From NCBI RefSeq assembly GCF_003113265.1, contig NZ_PUIV01000013.1:23425-87424 (forward strand): a stretch of 64,000 nucleotides of DNA, read 5' to 3'. Positions 28,871-37,296 of the stretch are shown here, piece by piece. Each line of letters starts with the position of its first letter. The first letter of the stretch is position 1. This DNA is from Methylosinus sporium (GTDB lineage Bacteria; Pseudomonadota; Alphaproteobacteria; Rhizobiales; Beijerinckiaceae). Position numbers and translations under genes: made by a program. The notes beneath the pieces were generated by a model. That model had not been told where the DNA came from and did not search any database. It worked only from the letters and a program-made list of their open reading frames with translations.

Positions 28871-29887
28871 ATGAAGAAGTTATTCTCAGCCACCGCGATT
28901 GCACTGGCTCTCTCCGCTGGAGCGGCGCTCGCCGCGGATCTCCCCGCCCTCAAGGCTCCGATTCTTCCTCCGCCGCCTCCGCCGCCCATATGGACCGGAT
29001 TCTATGTCGGTCTGAACGCCGGCTATTCCTGGGGCGCGTCGAACAATATCGACGTCGGCACGGTCAATCTCTATGACACTTTCGGGAACAACGGACTGCT
29101 TCCCTTCGTCATCGATCCCGGCGCCGGCTCTGCGGCTCTGGCCGCGAGCGGAACCGTGAACGCGCAACGCAACGGCTTCATCGGCGGCGGCCAGGTCGGC
29201 TACAATTATCAATTCGGCAATCACTTCCTCGTCGGTCTCGAAGCCGATTTGCAGGGCACCGGCATTCGCAGCGAGAACAGCTTCACCGGCGCCGCCAATT
29301 GGAACGCCTTCAATGTCGCCGTCGGGCCGTTCGGTCTCGCTCTCGACCGCTCCGCCGCCAGCACGACGACCGTCACGTCGCGCACCGATTGGCTCGGCAC
29401 GGTTCGCGGCCGCTTGGGCTATATCTGGGGACCGTCCTTCCTGCTCTACGCCACCGGCGGTCTCGCTTATGGCGGCGCGCAGGCGACGACGCATCAGTCG
29501 CTCTTCGTCAACAACAACCTTTCCGCGACCGTCCTCGGCGCGCAGGTGTTGGGCCTCAGCGTGCCCTACGGATCGATCGGCGGCGTCGCGCGCTACAACG
29601 AGTCGCGCATCGGCTGGACCGTCGGCGCCGGCATCGAATGGCTGTTCGCTCCGAACCTGAGCTTCAAGGCGGAATATCTCTACTATGATCTCGGCACGGC
29701 TCGTTTCCTGAACGGCCCGCTCGCCGCGGTCGGCCCGCAGGTGACGGTGCTCGGCTTCACCTCGCCGCTGCTCACCTCGATCAACCAAGGCATCACGCGC
29801 GTCAAATTCGACGGCCATATCGCGCGCGTCGGCATCAACTATCACTTCGTTTCGGCGCCGCCGGTTCCGGTCGTCGCCAGATATTGA
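28871..29887 (+). CDS. Omp25-like outer membrane beta-barrel protein
   Basis: 338 residues from ATG 28871 (AAGGA eight bases before). Signal peptide about 1-21 (MKKLFSATAIALALSAGAALA), then a Pro-rich linker (PILPPPPPPPIW) and the motif WTGFYVGLNAGYSWG that typifies Omp25/Omp31 proteins of Hyphomicrobiales, followed by alternating beta strands and the C-terminal IARVGINYHF strand. Ends soon after in a short proline/valine tail. Outer membrane structural protein or porin. A strong intrinsic terminator follows. Confidence 0.9.
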   Translation: MKKLFSATAIALALSAGAALAADLPALKAPILPPPPPPPIWTGFYVGLNAGYSWGASNNIDVGTVNLYDTFGNNGLLPFVIDPGAGSAALAASGTVNAQRNGFIGGGQVGYNYQFGNHFLVGLEADLQGTGIRSENSFTGAANWNAFNVAVGPFGLALDRSAASTTTVTSRTDWLGTVRGRLGYIWGPSFLLYATGGLAYGGAQATTHQSLFVNNNLSATVLGAQVLGLSVPYGSIGGVARYNESRIGWTVGAGIEWLFAPNLSFKAEYLYYDLGTARFLNGPLAAVGPQVTVLGFTSPLLTSINQGITRVKFDGHIARVGINYHFVSAPPVPVVARY

Positions 29888-29915
29888 TCTTCTCTTCGCG
29901 CCGCCAGATCGCGAC

Positions 29916-29941
29916 AGCCCGGCCGTGATGGCCGGGCTTTT
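29916..29941 (+). terminator. Intrinsic terminator after the porin gene
   Basis: Inverted repeat AGCCCGGCC / GGCCGGGCT with a five-base loop GTGAT, followed by TTT. The 9-bp perfect GC-rich stem and following T run lie 29 bases after the porin stop codon and end that transcript. Confidence 0.85.
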
Positions 29942-30024
29942 CGCTTTCGGCGCCGCTTTCGGCATGGATATTTCGGAGCCGTTCGCGCTAGAAATGACGC
30001 GACGCAACGAAAGCTCCGCCGCAA

Positions 30025-30933
30025 ATGATCTTTGCTCCCGCCTGGGCCTGGGCCGTTTTCACGCTGACCGCCGCCGGCGGACAGACGCTGCGCAATGCGC
30101 TGCAGCGCGATCTCACCGATCGGCTCGGCGCCGCAGGCGCGACCTTCGTGCGCTTTCTCTTCGGCTGTCCTTTCGCCTTTCTCATTCTCGCAGCCGCCTG
30201 CGCGATCACGAATGTGGCACCGCCCGTTCCTGACGCAGGCATATCGCTGCTCATAGCGACGGCGGCGACATTGCAGATCGCCGCGACGGCGCTGATGCTC
30301 GTCTCCATGAAGCAGCGCTCTTTCGTCATCGTCACGGCGCTGCTCAAGACAGAGGCGGTGCAGATCGTCGTCTTCGGACTCGTCTTTCTCGGCGAGAGCG
30401 CGACGCCGGCGCTCGCGTTCGGCGTCGTCTGCGCGACATTCGGCGTCATGGCCCTATCGCTGCCCGATCCCGCCGCGGCGCTGCGTGACGCGAGCTGGCG
30501 GCCGATTTTCTACGGCCTCGCCTCGGCCGCAATGTTCGGCGGCTCCACTATTTTATACCGCGAGGGCGTGCTCAGGCTCGGCGGCGCCTCTTTCGTCGTC
30601 GCGGCCGCGACCGAGCTCCTTCTCGGCCTCGTCTTGCAAACGGCGCTGATCTTGCTCTATCTGGGCGTCTTCGACCGTGGGGGCCTCGCCGCCATCCTCG
30701 CCCAATGGCGAGAATCCCTGTCCGCGGGGCTGCTCGGCGCCTTGGCGACGCTGTTCTGGTTCCTAGCCTTCGCCCTCGAGACCGCGCCGCGCGTGCGCAC
30801 GCTGGCGCTGATCGAAGTCTTGTTCGCGCAAATGGTCTCGCGCCGCATGTTCGCGCAGAGAACCGGAGCGCGGGAGTGGCTGGGCGTGGCGATGCTGATC
30901 GCCGGCGTCGCGGCCGTTTTGAACGGCGGATAG
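30025..30933 (+). CDS. DMT-superfamily transporter (EamA-type)
   Basis: 302-residue integral membrane protein with about ten hydrophobic helices arranged as two repeated EamA units (about 1-140 and 150-300; GLASAAMFGGSTILYREGVLRLGG opens the second). Drug/metabolite transporters export small metabolites; the substrate is unknown. The start ATG 30025 has no good ribosome-binding site. It ends 41 bases before the esterase gene. Confidence 0.87.
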   Translation: MIFAPAWAWAVFTLTAAGGQTLRNALQRDLTDRLGAAGATFVRFLFGCPFAFLILAAACAITNVAPPVPDAGISLLIATAATLQIAATALMLVSMKQRSFVIVTALLKTEAVQIVVFGLVFLGESATPALAFGVVCATFGVMALSLPDPAAALRDASWRPIFYGLASAAMFGGSTILYREGVLRLGGASFVVAAATELLLGLVLQTALILLYLGVFDRGGLAAILAQWRESLSAGLLGALATLFWFLAFALETAPRVRTLALIEVLFAQMVSRRMFAQRTGAREWLGVAMLIAGVAAVLNGG

Positions 30934-30974
30934 CGGCCGCTCTGGCCGCATCCTCGAGAATTGCGAGATCCGAC

Positions 30975-31667
30975 ATGGCGTCCCAGATCGACGGCCCCCG
31001 AATTCAGCCGAAAGCCGGCAAGGCCAAGCAGCTCGTCGTCTTCCTCCACGGCTATGGCGCGGACGGCAATGATCTCATCGAGATCGGCCGGCAATGGCGC
31101 TCCTTCCTGCCGGATGCGGCTTTCGTCTCTCCTCACGCGCCGGAGCGCTGCGCGCTCTCCCCCGCCGGGCGGCAATGGTTTCCGCTGACCATGCGCGATC
31201 CCGGCGAGCGCTGGCGCGGCGTGGTGGCGACGCGGCCGCTGCTCGAGAGCTTCCTCGCCGAGGAATTGGCCAGGAACGACCTCGACGAGAGCAAATTGGC
31301 GCTGGTCGGCTTCAGCCAGGGGACGATGCTGGCGCTCCATGTGGGCCTGCGTCTGCGCCGGGCTCCGGCGGCCATTCTCGGCTATTCGGGCATTCTGGTC
31401 GCGGGAAGCGAGCCGGCGGAGATACCGCCGCAATTCGGGACCAAGCCGCCGCCGGTGCTGCTCGTCCATGGGGAAGAGGATTCGATGATCCCGGCCGATG
31501 CGCTGCTGCTCTCCGCCAATGCGCTGGCCAAGGCCGATGTGCCGACGCAATGGCATCTCTCCGCCGGACTCGACCATGGCATAGACAATGCCGGCCTGCT
31601 GCATGGCGGGCTGTTTCTGGCGAGAAGCTTCGGCGTTCCGGTGGAATTCGGCCGCGGAGCCCGCTGA
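30975..31667 (+). CDS. Phospholipase/carboxylesterase family alpha/beta hydrolase
   Basis: 230-residue alpha/beta hydrolase: LVVFLHGYGADGNDLI oxyanion region, nucleophile elbow GFSQGTM, catalytic Asp in HGEEDSMIPADA, and His in GLDHGIDNAG. This matches the YpfH/EstB-like short carboxylesterases. Probably cytosolic and acting on short acyl esters. An open frame extends upstream to 30705 inside the transporter gene; ATG 30975 gives the normal family length. Confidence 0.9.
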   Translation: MASQIDGPRIQPKAGKAKQLVVFLHGYGADGNDLIEIGRQWRSFLPDAAFVSPHAPERCALSPAGRQWFPLTMRDPGERWRGVVATRPLLESFLAEELARNDLDESKLALVGFSQGTMLALHVGLRLRRAPAAILGYSGILVAGSEPAEIPPQFGTKPPPVLLVHGEEDSMIPADALLLSANALAKADVPTQWHLSAGLDHGIDNAGLLHGGLFLARSFGVPVEFGRGAR

Positions 31668-31674
31668 GCCGCGC

Positions 31675-32433
31675 TCAGAGCGCCGGGGCGCCGTCGCGGC
31701 CGGCCCCCGCCCCCACGGGCGCGAGCACTTCGTCGAGCGGCGGCAATGCGCGGCGCACGGCGCGGCGCAAGCCCGCCGGCCGATAGAGCTGCTTGGTCGC
31801 CTCGACGATGTGAACGCCCCCGCCCGGCAGCGAGAAACGGCCGGCGATCCGCTCGAAGGCCGGAGCCGAGCGCAGCAGCGAGGCGCGGGCGAAGGGCGGA
31901 ACATAGAGCGCCTCGCCCCAGAAGACGGGAAGCAGCAGCGTCTCCTGCAGCAGGCTCTGCAGCTGGCCGCGCGAATAGGGGTGGCCATGGCCGAAAGGCG
32001 TCGTGTCCACCCGCGCCCACAGGCCGGAACGGCTGGGAACGACGACGATCACCCGCCCGCCCGGCGCGAGGATGCGCCAAATTTCCTCCAAAATGTCGCG
32101 CGGCGATTCGCCGACCTCGAGCGCATGGACGACCAGGACGCGGTCGATGCTGGCGTCGGGCAGCGGCATCATCGTGGTCTCGACCAGCGAGGAGGCGGAG
32201 CGGCCGCCGTTCGGCCAATGGACGACGCCCTGAGCCGCCGGCATGAAGGCGAGCACACGCTGCGCCCGCTCCTGAAAATCGACGAGATAGGGCGTGGCGT
32301 AGCCGATCCCGAGCACGCGCAGGCCGGAATGATCCTCCCAGCGGCTCCGCGCCATGCGTCCGACGAGGCGCCGCGCCACCTGGCCGAGCGGCGAACCGTA
32401 AAAATTCCGCAGGTCGACGACGTCGAGAGACAT
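31675..32433 (-). CDS. Class I SAM-dependent methyltransferase
   Basis: 252 residues from ATG 32433 (MSLDVVDLRNFYGSPLGQ). The SAM-binding motif is unusual (LRVLGIGYATPYL in place of a plain GxGxG), followed by a LPDASIDRVLVVHALEVGESPRDILEE motif typical of type 11 methyltransferases and APGGRVIVVVPSR. The open frame continues to 32535 but only with basic low-complexity sequence. It is divergent from gloB. Alphaproteobacterial genes of this type are often next to glyoxalase II; its substrate is unknown. Confidence 0.8.
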   Translation of the reverse strand: MSLDVVDLRNFYGSPLGQVARRLVGRMARSRWEDHSGLRVLGIGYATPYLVDFQERAQRVLAFMPAAQGVVHWPNGGRSASSLVETTMMPLPDASIDRVLVVHALEVGESPRDILEEIWRILAPGGRVIVVVPSRSGLWARVDTTPFGHGHPYSRGQLQSLLQETLLLPVFWGEALYVPPFARASLLRSAPAFERIAGRFSLPGGGVHIVEATKQLYRPAGLRRAVRRALPPLDEVLAPVGAGAGRDGAPAL

Positions 32434-32534
32434 ATCTACTTTTTCGCAATATCTTCGGCGCGACGCAAGCGTGCGAAACGGCCGCGGCCGCGACCGGAGA
32501 GCGGCGCGCCGCGGGTTGCGACAGGAGCGGCGCA

Positions 32535-33308
32535 ATGAGCGTGGAGGTCGTTCAATTCATTTGCCTGGCCGATAATTTCGGCCTGCTGCTGCGGGACGAG
32601 GCGACCGGCGCCGTCGCCTCCATCGACGCGCCGGACGCGCGCGCCATCGCGGGCGAATTGTCGCGGCGCGGCTGGCCGCTCACCGATATTCTGATCACCC
32701 ATCATCACGCCGACCATATTCAAGGCGTGGCGGGGCTGAAAAAACTCTATCCGCAGGCGCGCGTCGTCGGCCCGCGCAAGGATCGCGGACGCCTTCCCCA
32801 CCTCGATCTCGAGGTCGGCGAGGGCGACCTCGTCGCTGTCGGCTCGGCGACGGCGCGGGTCATGGAGGCGCCGGGCCATACGACCGGACATATTCTCTAT
32901 CACTTCGCCGAAGACGAGATTCTCTTCGTCGGCGACGTGCTGTTTTCTCTGGGCTGCGGCCGCGTGTTCGAGACGCCGATGGACGTCATGCTCGCCTCGC
33001 TGGAGAAGATCGCCGAATTGCCGCCCGAGACGCGCGTCTATTGCGGCCATGAATATACGCAGGCCAATGCGCGTTTCGCGCTGACCGTCGACCCGCGCAA
33101 TCTTCTGCTCGCCGAGCGCGCCCGCGAGGTCGACGCGCTGCGCGCCGAGGGACTGCCCACTCTGCCGACGACGATCGCGCTCGAGCTCGCCACCAATCCA
33201 TTTTTGCGCGCGGAAGACCCACAGCTGCGGCAGGCGCTCGGCATGGAGACGGACGATCCCGTCCATGTCTTCACGCAAATGCGCGAAAGGAAGAATGTGT
33301 TCCGATGA
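32535..33308 (+). CDS. gloB: Hydroxyacylglutathione hydrolase (glyoxalase II)
   Basis: 257-residue metallo-beta-lactamase-fold hydrolase that splits S-lactoylglutathione to D-lactate and glutathione. The metal motif THHHADH lies at residues 55-61, with GHTTGHILYHF, GDVLFSLGCGR and CGHEYT supplying further ligands and the glutathione site. The C-terminal HAGH domain (ATNPFLRAEDPQ) is present. Stop overlaps the next gene by 4 bases (ATGA), so the two are coupled. Confidence 0.95.
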   Translation: MSVEVVQFICLADNFGLLLRDEATGAVASIDAPDARAIAGELSRRGWPLTDILITHHHADHIQGVAGLKKLYPQARVVGPRKDRGRLPHLDLEVGEGDLVAVGSATARVMEAPGHTTGHILYHFAEDEILFVGDVLFSLGCGRVFETPMDVMLASLEKIAELPPETRVYCGHEYTQANARFALTVDPRNLLLAERAREVDALRAEGLPTLPTTIALELATNPFLRAEDPQLRQALGMETDDPVHVFTQMRERKNVFR

Positions 33309-33760
33309 CCACGGACTCGAGCGCCCCGCCCTCGGCGGCGGAGATCGCGCGGCGGCTCTCCCTCGCGCCGCATCCCGAAGGCGGCTTCTATCGCGAAACC
33401 TTTCGCGATGCGCGCGCGACGAAGGACGGCCGAGCCGCCTCGACGGCGATCTATTATCTGCTCGGCGCCGGCGAGGTCTCCGCCTGGCATCGGGTCGACG
33501 CGGCGGAAATCTGGCACTTCTACGCCGGAGCGCCGCTCGCCCTCGAGATTTCGGCGAACGGCGAGACGAGCGCGCGGCAGATCCTCGGCGCGCGACTGTC
33601 ACAGGGCGAACGTCCGCAGATCATCGTGCCGGCCGGCCATTGGCAGAGCGCGCGCAGCCTCGGCGCCTGGACGCTGGTCGGCTGCACCGTCGCGCCGGGC
33701 TTCGAATTCTCCCGCTTCGAGCTCGCGCCGGTGGATTTTTCCCCTCCCGGCGCAGAATAG
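33305..33760 (+). CDS. DUF985 cupin protein
   Basis: 151-residue cupin: LAPHPEGGFYRETFRDAR opens the family, and AGEVSAWHRVDAAEIWHFYAGAPL holds the metal-site histidines. Family members are linked to sugar or osmolyte metabolism, but no reaction is proven. Its start overlaps the gloB stop (ATGA), so it probably works with or responds like glyoxalase II. Confidence 0.88.
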   Translation: MTTDSSAPPSAAEIARRLSLAPHPEGGFYRETFRDARATKDGRAASTAIYYLLGAGEVSAWHRVDAAEIWHFYAGAPLALEISANGETSARQILGARLSQGERPQIIVPAGHWQSARSLGAWTLVGCTVAPGFEFSRFELAPVDFSPPGAE

Positions 33761-33860
33761 GCGCATCCCGCCGATTCCGCTCGCGCCGATCCGAAATCGG
33801 CGTTTTTCCGCGCGGGCCGGGTCCGGACCGGCGCAAAGCGCGCGACCTGCGCGCCCCCGC

Positions 33861-33880
33861 TAAACGACCCGTTTACTTTT
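33861..33880. promoter_or_regulatory. Short inverted repeat upstream of the GGDEF-EAL gene
   Basis: TAAACG, three bases, CGTTTA, followed by CTTTT. It lies about 50 bases before the ATG of the GGDEF-EAL gene and 100 bases after the DUF985 stop. It may be a weak terminator for the gloB operon or an operator; I cannot tell which. Confidence 0.3.
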
Positions 33881-33929
33881 GGGCCCCAATACTCGGCGTC
33901 ATCCGCATTCCTACGATCAGGCCCAGCCG

Positions 33930-35723
33930 ATGCAATTGCGCCATCTCGCCGACAAGGCGGTTTCCACGGGATTGCAGGAGCCGGCCTCCTCCCTCTCCGC
34001 AGCGCTCGCCGCGCCGGAGCAGCAGCCGCCGGCGGGCCCCGATCTCCGCAGCGTCACGGCCTCGATCGGCATGCTCGCCTATGAGTGGGACATAGCGACC
34101 GATCGGCTGAGCTGGGGCGAAAATCTCCGCGAGGTGCTCGCGACTTTCGCGGACGTCGATCTATCGACCGGGCGCGCCTATGGCGAGCGGCTCGGCGCGC
34201 AGAGCGCGACGTCGCGCTTCGACGCCATCGTCACCAGCGCCGGCCGCGACGACGGACACGGCGTGTTGTACAATGCGATCTACGCCCTCGCGCCGCCGCG
34301 CGAGACCGGCGGCGGCTCTCTCGTGTGGATCGAGGATTGCGGCAAATGGTTCGCCGGCCGCGACGGCCGTCCGAGCCGCGCCCATGGCGTCGTTCGCGTC
34401 ATCACCGAGCGCCATGAGATGGAGCGCCGGCTCACCCGCAGCGCGCAATTCGACGCGCTCACCGGCGCGATGAGCCGAGCTCTGCTCGCCGAACATTCGC
34501 TGCGCCTGCTCGGACAGCCCGAGAAGACGCGCAAGCCTTTCACAATATTGCTGGTCGCGCTCGAAAACCTTTTCGCGCTCAACCGCACCTACGGATATGA
34601 CGCCGGCGACGAGATCATCGTCGGCCTCGCCACGCGCTTGCGCGCCAATGTCCGCGTCAATGATCTCGTGGCGCGCTACGCCGGCAATAAATTCGCCGTG
34701 CTGCTCGAGAATTGCGACGTGGAGCAGGCCAAAGCGAGCGGCCAGCGGCTCATCGAGGTCATCGCGCATTCGCCTTTCGCGACCGAGATCGGCGTGGTCT
34801 CCGTCTCGGCGCGCATCGGCGCCGTCGTCGCGCCGCGCGACGGCAGATCGCCCGCCGTTCTGTTCCAGCACGCGGAAGAAGCGCTCGACGCCGCGCGCCA
34901 GCGCAATGCTCAGCGGCTCGTCTGCTACGCCACTTCGCTCGCGCGCGACAATGGACGGCTGCACGCGCTCCAAATTTCCGACAGCGTCGTCTCCGCGCTC
35001 AACGAGCGCCGCGTCGAGCTCGCCTTTCAGCCCATCGTCGACGCGCAAACAGGCGACACGGCCTTTTATGAAGCGCTGCTGCGCGTGCGGCTCGCCGACG
35101 GCGCCATCGTCGTCCCCGGCGACATTCTGCCGATCGCCGAGAAATCCGGCCTCGTCCGGCTGCTGGACCAGCGCGTTCTGGAGCTGGCGCTGGCGCGCCT
35201 GCGCGCCGATCCGTCGCTACGCATTTCGGTGAACGCTTCCGTCGCCACGCTGCACGACCCGGAATGGCCGGACTGGCTCGCCAACGCCACGCATGTCTAC
35301 GCCGGCGTCGCCGATCGCCTCACGATCGAAATCACCGAGACGACGCTGATCGACGATTTCGACAAGACGCGGCAACTGATCTGCGATTGCAAGCGCCTCG
35401 GCATCAAATTCGCCATGGACGATTTCGGCGCCGGGCACACATCCTTCCGCAATCTGCGTCTGCTCGACTTCGACTTCGTCAAGATCGACGGCGTCTTCAT
35501 TCAGAACATCATCAAATCGGAAGATGATCGCTTCTTCGTGCGCACGCTCACCGATCTCGCCAAACATCTCGGCCTGAAGATCGTCGCGGAATGGGTGGAG
35601 GACGAAGCGACCGCGCGGCTGCTGCGCGGCTGGGGCGTCGACTTTTTCCAGGGCTCGCTGTTCGGCTCCGCCATGATGGCCTCGGCGCCGGGCGAGACGC
35701 TCGATCTCGCCCGGCGCGCCTGA
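33930..35723 (+). CDS. PAS-GGDEF-EAL protein, probable cyclic-di-GMP phosphodiesterase
   Basis: 597 residues from ATG 33930 (the frame also has a TTG at 33879). A PAS-like segment (about 40-165) is followed by a GGDEF domain whose signature is degenerate (AGNKF at 251-255), so cyclase activity is unlikely. The EAL domain is intact: EALLR at 381-385, Asn435, EITET (Glu467, Glu470), DDFGAG at 497-502, Lys518 and Glu554, hence phosphodiesterase activity is likely. No transmembrane segment; cytosolic. It lowers c-di-GMP, possibly under PAS or GTP control. Confidence 0.9.
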   Translation: MQLRHLADKAVSTGLQEPASSLSAALAAPEQQPPAGPDLRSVTASIGMLAYEWDIATDRLSWGENLREVLATFADVDLSTGRAYGERLGAQSATSRFDAIVTSAGRDDGHGVLYNAIYALAPPRETGGGSLVWIEDCGKWFAGRDGRPSRAHGVVRVITERHEMERRLTRSAQFDALTGAMSRALLAEHSLRLLGQPEKTRKPFTILLVALENLFALNRTYGYDAGDEIIVGLATRLRANVRVNDLVARYAGNKFAVLLENCDVEQAKASGQRLIEVIAHSPFATEIGVVSVSARIGAVVAPRDGRSPAVLFQHAEEALDAARQRNAQRLVCYATSLARDNGRLHALQISDSVVSALNERRVELAFQPIVDAQTGDTAFYEALLRVRLADGAIVVPGDILPIAEKSGLVRLLDQRVLELALARLRADPSLRISVNASVATLHDPEWPDWLANATHVYAGVADRLTIEITETTLIDDFDKTRQLICDCKRLGIKFAMDDFGAGHTSFRNLRLLDFDFVKIDGVFIQNIIKSEDDRFFVRTLTDLAKHLGLKIVAEWVEDEATARLLRGWGVDFFQGSLFGSAMMASAPGETLDLARRA

Positions 35724-35787
35724 GCGCGCATCCACGCCGAATTGTCTTCGGCGCGAAGCCTTCGCGCAGGGCGGCGAGGACGCCCTG

Positions 35788-36399
35788 TCAGCTCTTGCTC
35801 GACAATTGGTCGATGCGCTTGTTCAGCTCGTCGAGCTGACGCTTCATCTCGTCGAGATCGGATCGCGGCGGCTCGGCGGGGGCAACTGCCGCCTCGGCGG
35901 AGGCGGCGGGCGGCTCGGCCGGCAGGCCGAAGGGGTTGAACATGGTCAGCGCATGGCGGAACACCGCCATATTCTTGCGCGCCTGCTCCTCGAGCGACTG
36001 AAAAGCCTGGCGCGTCGGCTCGCCGAAAGGCGCACCTTCCAGCGCCTGCGAGACCTGATCGCGAAACTTCTGCTGATCGCGGGTCAGTCGGTCGATGCTG
36101 AACTCGAGATAGCTCGGCACCAGCATTTGCATCGAATCGCCATAGAAGCGGATGAGCTGGCGCAGGAAGGCGATGGGCAGCAGGCTCTGCCCGTCCTTGC
36201 TCTCCTGCTCGAAGATGATCTGCGTCAGCACGGGGCGGGTGATGTCCTCCCCCGTCTTGGCGTCGCAGACGACGAAATCCTCGCCGCGCTTGACCATGGC
36301 GGCAAGATCCTCGAGCGTGACATAAGTGCTCGTGCCGGTGTCGTAGAGACGGCGATTGGCGTATTTCTTGATCGTCGTCGGCTTTTTCTCGGTGGCCAT
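35788..36399 (-). CDS. phaR: Polyhydroxyalkanoate synthesis repressor PhaR
   Basis: 203 residues. The N-terminal DNA-binding domain is unmistakable (IKKYANRRLYDTGTSTYVTLEDLAAMVKRG), followed by the PHB-accumulation domain (ILTQIIFEQESKDGQSLLPIAFLRQLIRFYG) and an acidic/proline linker with C-terminal coiled coil. PhaR represses phasin and storage genes and itself in the absence of PHB granules. ATG 36399 follows GGAGGCGG. No pha synthesis genes are within the window. Confidence 0.94.
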   Translation of the reverse strand: MATEKKPTTIKKYANRRLYDTGTSTYVTLEDLAAMVKRGEDFVVCDAKTGEDITRPVLTQIIFEQESKDGQSLLPIAFLRQLIRFYGDSMQMLVPSYLEFSIDRLTRDQQKFRDQVSQALEGAPFGEPTRQAFQSLEEQARKNMAVFRHALTMFNPFGLPAEPPAASAEAAVAPAEPPRSDLDEMKRQLDELNKRIDQLSSKS

Positions 36400-36760
36400 G
36401 TTCCGCCCGCCGCCTCCGTCGTCCTGGCGCGCCGCCACGATCTTCTCGGTTCCGGCGAGCTGAGCGCCGGCTCCTTTCTCATATTTCGGCGTGCGTAGCA
36501 AAATATCCTCGCTTTTCGTCCCGCGACGCGCAGAGCGACCGCAGCTCTCCCCCGAACGATAGCCGCAACCGCCCGCATCCCGCAATAAATTCGTCGCGAA
36601 AAGGCGGTTTGCGCGCGCCGAGAGCCGTTTTTGAGGCAACCGCCTCTCGCTCGGCGACGCGGCCTCGGCTATATTGGCGACATTATTCGCCGAACGCCCG
36701 GGATCGAGCGCCCCGGGATCGAACGCTCCGGCGCGAGCCCGAGCGCGACAGGAGGACGAT
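36400..36760. other. 361-bp intergenic region upstream of phaR and the lipoprotein gene
   Basis: Divergent spacer. It holds the possible PhaR operator at 36481-36506 and, at about 36700-36735, an imperfect tandem repeat around CCCGGGATCGA. TATATT near 36671 could be a -10 box for the lipoprotein gene. No RNA gene or further ORF is recognisable. Confidence 0.4.
36481..36506. promoter_or_regulatory. Possible PhaR autoregulatory operator
   Basis: Outer arms ATATTT and AAATAT enclose TGC-GTA-GCA (36492-36500). PhaR proteins are known to bind TGC-rich inverted repeats and to repress their own gene. The site lies about 90 bases before the phaR start. This is a pattern match only. Confidence 0.35.
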
Positions 36761-37015
36761 ATGCCGATCACGAAGCTGCTGCTGGCGGCGGCCGCGGCGC
36801 TCCTCGTCGGGGCCTGCAACACCACGAATCTGGCCGAGCAGCGCGCCGCCGACGAGGCCCGCTGCCGAAGCTATGGCTTCCGACCCGGATCGGACCCGTT
36901 TTCGAAATGCCTGCTGCAGGTTGATCTCGATCGTTCGGCCGACCGGCGCGCGGCCCGCTACGACTATCCCTATGGCTTCGGCCCGCGGGGCTATTATTGG
37001 GGCCGCGGCTGGTGA
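36761..37015 (+). CDS. Small lipoprotein
   Basis: 84 residues from ATG 36761, preceded by AGGAGG at five bases. Type II signal peptide with lipobox LVGAC (Cys about residue 19), then a polar body with two further cysteines (ARCRSYGF and FSKCLLQ) and a Gly/Tyr-rich tail (YGFGPRGYYWGRGW). Should be anchored at a membrane, facing the periplasm. Function unknown; it precedes a probable capsule export region. Confidence 0.8.
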   Translation: MPITKLLLAAAAALLVGACNTTNLAEQRAADEARCRSYGFRPGSDPFSKCLLQVDLDRSADRRAARYDYPYGFGPRGYYWGRGW

Positions 37016-37296
37016 TGACGCGCGGATCCGGCGACGACGACGGAAATCCGACAGAAACCGGGCGAATTCGCGATTTTTCGCCGCGGCGCAGCGCGCCGTT
37101 TCCCGCAGCGCGGCAATAAGGTAAGAGAGGCGAGGCGCGGCTTCGAGCCCCTCGCTTGAGACGGCCCCGCCCATGTGCGAAACAGCGCGCGAGGGCGACG
37201 CGAATGGCGGCCGATTCGCCGAGCGGGGCCGACGCCTGTGCGGCGCCCGCACGGACGCTGGCGAGAGCGAGACGGGCCGAAAACGGAATTGGGCTC

